From Cryoendolithus antarcticus (taxonomy: Eukaryota > Ascomycota > Dothideomycetes > Cladosporiales > Cladosporiaceae), in the NCBI GenBank assembly GCA_002077065.1, contig NAJO01000017.1, positions 248,001 to 312,000 of the forward strand: a stretch of 64,000 bases of DNA. The letters run 5' to 3'. A model generated the notes under the pieces. It did no database searches and was not told the origin of the DNA. It saw nothing but the letters and a program-made list of their open reading frames with translations. Shown one piece after another: positions 60,278 to 64,000 of the stretch (position 1 is the stretch's first letter; each line of letters begins with the position of its first letter). A program made the position numbers and the translations under genes.

Positions 60278-61129
60278 GGTGGCGGCGTGGCCAGTATTGG
60301 CGTGTTCGTAATGTTGACAGTGGCGGAAGCGCCGGGAGCGACGAGGGGTTCGTCAGCAGGGCGCGGAGGGAGTGCGCAGTGTACGCGGCGGTGGGGTGGT
60401 GAATAAAATGCTGTTGTCGATGGGTGTTGCTGGTAGCGAGTGTCGTATGTGTGGCAGGAGTCGCAAAGCAGGGTGTCGCTTTGGTTGTCGCGCAACGACT
60501 CTTGGGTGGTGACGAATCAGGTGACGAGGCGGGCTTAATCGGTAGGAACGACCCTGAAACGACTGTGATTCTGTCGTGAAGTGAATACTCCAAAAGAATG
60601 TGTCTGATGAAGTGTGTGATATCCTGCTCCTTCTCACATCGATGCACGAAAACAGGAGTTGCTGCAGCATTCGGGGTCAGCGGTGCCGGCGCCTCGTGTT
60701 CATCGTACAGTTACATGCATGATCAGCCTGGGTGGCGGAGCATGTCACGTGCATGTCTACCCCGGAATGGAAATAGAAAGGGGACTCTTAGCGGCCCCGA
60801 CGATGACAATCTGCGAACTGTTGGGAGACAAGGCCTTCATCGCCATTCTCTTCAACTGCAACACATTGGAGTAACTGACCTGAAAGACTCCGTGCGATAT
60901 TGGGACCAACGCACAGTAACAACGGCCATGCTCTGCTAAACTATCAGGCTATCTACATTGGCAATGCCTAGCTAAGTATTCTCATTCCAGTGTCGTCTAC
61001 TTGCGAAGATATTCTGCTCCTCTCAAAGTCTGTCTTCAAAGATGCAACATCCAGCCGACTGTTCCACCATCCATGTCCCTCTTTCCAAACTCCATAATGT
61101 CAAGCCTTCGCGGAAATGGACGCCAGCCA
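60278..61129. other. Intergenic, FLC promoter and aquaporin 3' region
   Basis: 852 bp between two minus-strand genes. A small palindromic CATGCATG-like stretch occurs near 60712. No gene is supported. Confidence 0.4.
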
Positions 61130-62333
61130 CTAGTGGTCGCGCTGTCCACTCGCCCTCGGTGAGCGCAAGTCATTCGTCGTATCCGAATCACTCGCATTCG
61201 CGTCATGCACTCCAACAGAACCAACACCACCCTCCGTCCCCTTCTCAAGATCACCATGCTCCTGCACCGGCTGCAAGACATGTCCGCGATGTGCCTGGCC
61301 CATCATAGCCCCACCAGCCGTGGCATTGCTGACTCCCCTGCGATGTCCCAGCGCACTTTCACCACGCATCCCAATCGCAGTCTCGAGCTCGAGGAACTTC
61401 GTCAACCTGTAAAAACCTGCTGCGAGGATGCCACCGAGGATTGGCGCAAGCCAGTAAATCCAGTGGTAGGTCGGGAAGTGGCGGTTCAGGACTGCGGTGG
61501 CGAAAGAGCGGGCTGGGTTTAAACCTGCGCCGGTGAAGGGGAGGCCGACGAGCTGGGTGAGGAAGAGGGAGAGGCCGATGCCGATGGGTACTAGGAACTG
61601 CGATCGAAATCAGTCTAAGTCTTGATGTGGCAGGTTGAGATGAATATGAACAGTTCCCTTGTGCTTATCGGCGGCCAGCACAAACACCGCAAACACGAAG
61701 GCAGACGTCAAAAGCATCTCGATGACTACTTTCTTATCAGCATCTCTCTCCTCTTCTTGCCCTCTCCTAAAGTCACTCACAAAACCCCCTCACAACACTA
61801 GTTCCCGCACCCAACATCGTCTCCCCCCTCAACCTGCCCGGAAACAAGCATGACACCAACCCTGCCGCCGCCAATCCCCCCGCAAACTGCACAAAGATCA
61901 CCCCAACCGCCCTCCCCTTTCCCAAAGTCCCAAGCACAACCATCCCCACCGCCACAGCCGGACTGAACAACGCCCCCGTAACCTTGAAGAAAACCCATCC
62001 CCAAACCAGCAAGCTAAACCCGAACCCCAACGCCGTATAAATCATCGGCGCCGTCGGGTTCAGCACGGCGATCGCCACGTCCGCGGCCGGCACGCCGGGT
62101 AGGGCGGGCGTGTGAGCGATCCGAGAGCAGGACAGGGCGAAGAAGAGGTAGAAGGTTGTGCCGAGGAATTCTGAGAGGATGGCGATCAGGAAGTTGTAGA
62201 GGGCGGGGGAGAGGAAGGCGAGGTGGCGGTCGCGGAGGGAGGTACCAAGGGGTTTAGTGGCTTTAGTCGAGATTGCTGGGTGAGGAGCAGGGGGAGGAGG
62301 GCCGCGATGGAATGGCAGGGTTGTGGATGCCAT
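61130..62333 (-). CDS. Aquaporin / major intrinsic protein with SPA first box
   Basis: Membrane channel for water or small solutes. Three exons, 62333-61781, 61725-61652 and 61597-61130, with introns of 55 and 54 bp, give 364 residues. The six-helix core begins LIAILSEFLGTTFYLFFALS. The first pore box, normally NPA, reads SPA in VTGALFSPAVAVGMVV near residue 124. The second is canonical, GLNPARSFATA, followed by WIYWLAPILGGILAAGFYRL. Splicing keeps FIEMLLTSAFVFAVFVLAADKHKGT in frame; the second intron uses a GTTCAT donor, which is weak. A 25-residue Pro-rich N-terminus and a long, charged C-terminal tail are typical for fungal members. Start at 62333 (MASTTLPF); other in-frame ATGs exist upstream, for example at 62468. 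Confidence 0.87.
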
Positions 62334-62731
62334 TGATGGTGTTGTGAGGGGAGGGGAAGTGAAGCGAGTGTTGCAATCTATGTGGGCGGACAGTCGAGTG
62401 AATGAGTTGTGGAGGCAAGGGAGTGTATAGATGGTGATCATCGTGAAGAGTGCGTGAGGGCAGAACATGGATGGCTTTGTTGATCTCCGTCGGTTGGATC
62501 AAGGCAATCGCACCTCTTACACTTGAGACTGGGAAAGCGCCGTAGGGACTGGCAAGAGCGCGCTTGCTCGAAGCATCTTGTGTTCTCGATGGTGTATGAC
62601 TTTTTGGATTTGCCAGGTTTAACCTGTTGCTGGTCCCCATATGCACCCTAGTCCTACATCTACTGCTCCCTCTCTCCACAACGCCATATACAGATCGCCC
62701 CAGCCCATCCTCCCTCGCACACATCAATCCT
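62334..62731. other. Aquaporin promoter / SPT6 3' region
   Basis: 398 bp upstream of the aquaporin gene and downstream of SPT6, with the same strand. No supported gene. Confidence 0.4.
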
Positions 62732-64000
62732 CTACCGTGCGTGCACCGCCCGTCCCCCATTCGCCACTCCATTCCCATGTGCTTTCACCCCACCCGTCCC
62801 ATGATTCGCCACGAGCAACTTGAACCCATTCTTCAACGCCCTCATATCCGGATACTTATTCCCCTGCAACTGGAAACCCGAAGGAATAACTTTGACAGGC
62901 CAGAAGAACGTCCCCGCGTCACGGCCAGGTTTGAAGCACAGGTGGAAGTAGCCTGGGTACGAGCGGTCGATGCAGAAGACGTACATGCTGCGCTTGGGGT
63001 TGGCGTCGGTGTAGGTTGTTAGCCAGGCCTCTGTGAGGGTGTTAGTAACAAGACTACAAAGATTAGGAGTAAGACCAAAGACGTACCAGCCTGCTGCTTA
63101 GTTCCACTCTGGTACCGATCATCACCCATCATCTCGTCCACTTTCTTTGCCATGGCCTTGACATGGAGCACAATCAATTCGTCGAGATCGCTGTAAGTGG
63201 CTTTGTCGACACGCAGCGTCTTGCCAACGCTGAATTCATTCTCCTTGTCGAGTTCCAGCACGTCTTCGTGTTTGAAGACTCCGTCGTGCACCTTCCAAGT
63301 GATGACGAGATGGTCGGTCCCCTTACTGCTAGGTCTGATGATGCAGTCACCACGACCCTGCTTAGCCAGCTCAGCCTCAGCCTGCGCAGAGTTGAAAGCG
63401 CGGTAAAGTGAGTGCTTGATAACACGCTGGATTCGAGCAGAAGAGTCAGTCGATGTGGCCTTCTTCATCTCTCGTGTGTCCCGAGCCTCTTGATCATCGT
63501 CCCACTCATCGACACCGTGGTACATTTCCCGCTTGAATGGCTTCCGCAGCTCTTGTTCACGCATAGTCAACTGCGCAGTGAGCTTTCTCGTATCGAGATG
63601 CGTGATCTTGGCCTGTATGACCTGATTCGATTGCCAAACTTGACGAGCTTCAAGACCATTCTTCTCCATGTCTTCTGGGAACTCGGTCGACGAGATGCCT
63701 CCATCGATGCCGCAGTCGAGCTTAACTTCGAGGTGGTCGCCGAATGTGCGGCGGACTGAGACAGAGATGACCATGCCTTCTTGAAGCGTCTTCTCCGTCT
63801 CACCAGTAAGCATGGTGAATGTCTCGCTGCTGTTGAGGTAGGTGAAGTTGCGTCGCAGCTCTTCGAAGGGGTTCTGCAACTCCGCACGGATGCTCTCGAG
63901 CGTGGCTCGCTTATGCTGGCCGAACTTGGTCTCTAGCTGCTCAGCATACTGCTCAAGCAAGAGATCGTTGACCTTGTCTTGTGCATCGTCCGCAACGAGC
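62732..64000 (-). CDS. SPT6: Transcription elongation factor Spt6 (C-terminal part)
   Basis: Histone chaperone travelling with RNA polymerase II. Only the 3' portion is inside the window: the frame runs in from position 64000 and the coding sequence is partial at its 5' end. Visible exons are 64000-63087 and 63030-62732, with a 56-bp intron (GTACGT...CACAG). The S1 domain is seen in [32 protein letters not shown]. The tandem SH2 region follows, including [35 protein letters not shown] (phosphate-binding Arg) and, past the splice, [14 protein letters not shown] and [11 protein letters not shown]. The C-terminus [10 protein letters not shown] and a short tail end at 62732. The identity is clear, but most of the protein is outside. 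Confidence 0.94.

Overview
The window is nuclear DNA of a filamentous ascomycete. Evidence: genes lie on both strands, many are split by short GT-AG introns (mostly 51-71 bp), and the gene set is fungal (class III chitin synthase, FLC/TRP-like membrane protein, DUF7053, DUF3602, old yellow enzyme, fungal-specific transcription factor domain, complex I 9.5 kDa subunit). Protein resemblance suggests a dothideomycete; that placement is inference from memory of families, not a search.

Layout. 0-7.2 kb: MFS transporter and old yellow enzyme (convergent), F-box-like protein, the OST subunit Wbp1 divergent from a three-exon complex I 9.5 kDa subunit gene of only 75 codons. 7.4-18.7 kb: a strikingly decayed stretch: two tandem F-box-like paralogues, a short-chain dehydrogenase, a divergent Argonaute, a secreted protein and a transcription factor all carry in-frame stops and/or frameshifts, with one intact cupin gene among them. 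18.7-27.9 kb: Arp1-like amidase, exosome subunit Rrp4, class III chitin synthase and an unknown gene. 28-31.5 kb: two tandem, damaged OMA1/M48-like genes whose zinc motif is also lost. 31.9-51.6 kb: mostly intact genes (mitochondrial L22, a 1627-residue disordered protein with a histone-fold-like segment, an unknown nuclear-type protein, a membrane protein, NDUFAF2-like factor, PLD-family protein, Na+/H+ antiporter, DUF7053, F-box protein, gamma-glutamyltransferase). 52.7-54 kb: a damaged secreted-protein gene with a stop inside its signal peptide. 54.3-64 kb: DUF3602 protein, Arp1 (dynactin), FLC-like channel, aquaporin and the 3' end of SPT6, which runs off the window.

How the genes relate. 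There is no evident biosynthetic cluster. The housekeeping genes serve ER glycosylation, RNA decay, transcription, the cell wall, mitochondrial translation and complex I. The main signal is selective decay: about nine accessory-type genes are broken by independent lesions while every recognisable housekeeping gene is open. The broken Argonaute is the most consequential case, since it bears on RNA silencing in this organism. No tRNA, rRNA, CRISPR or intact transposon was recognised.
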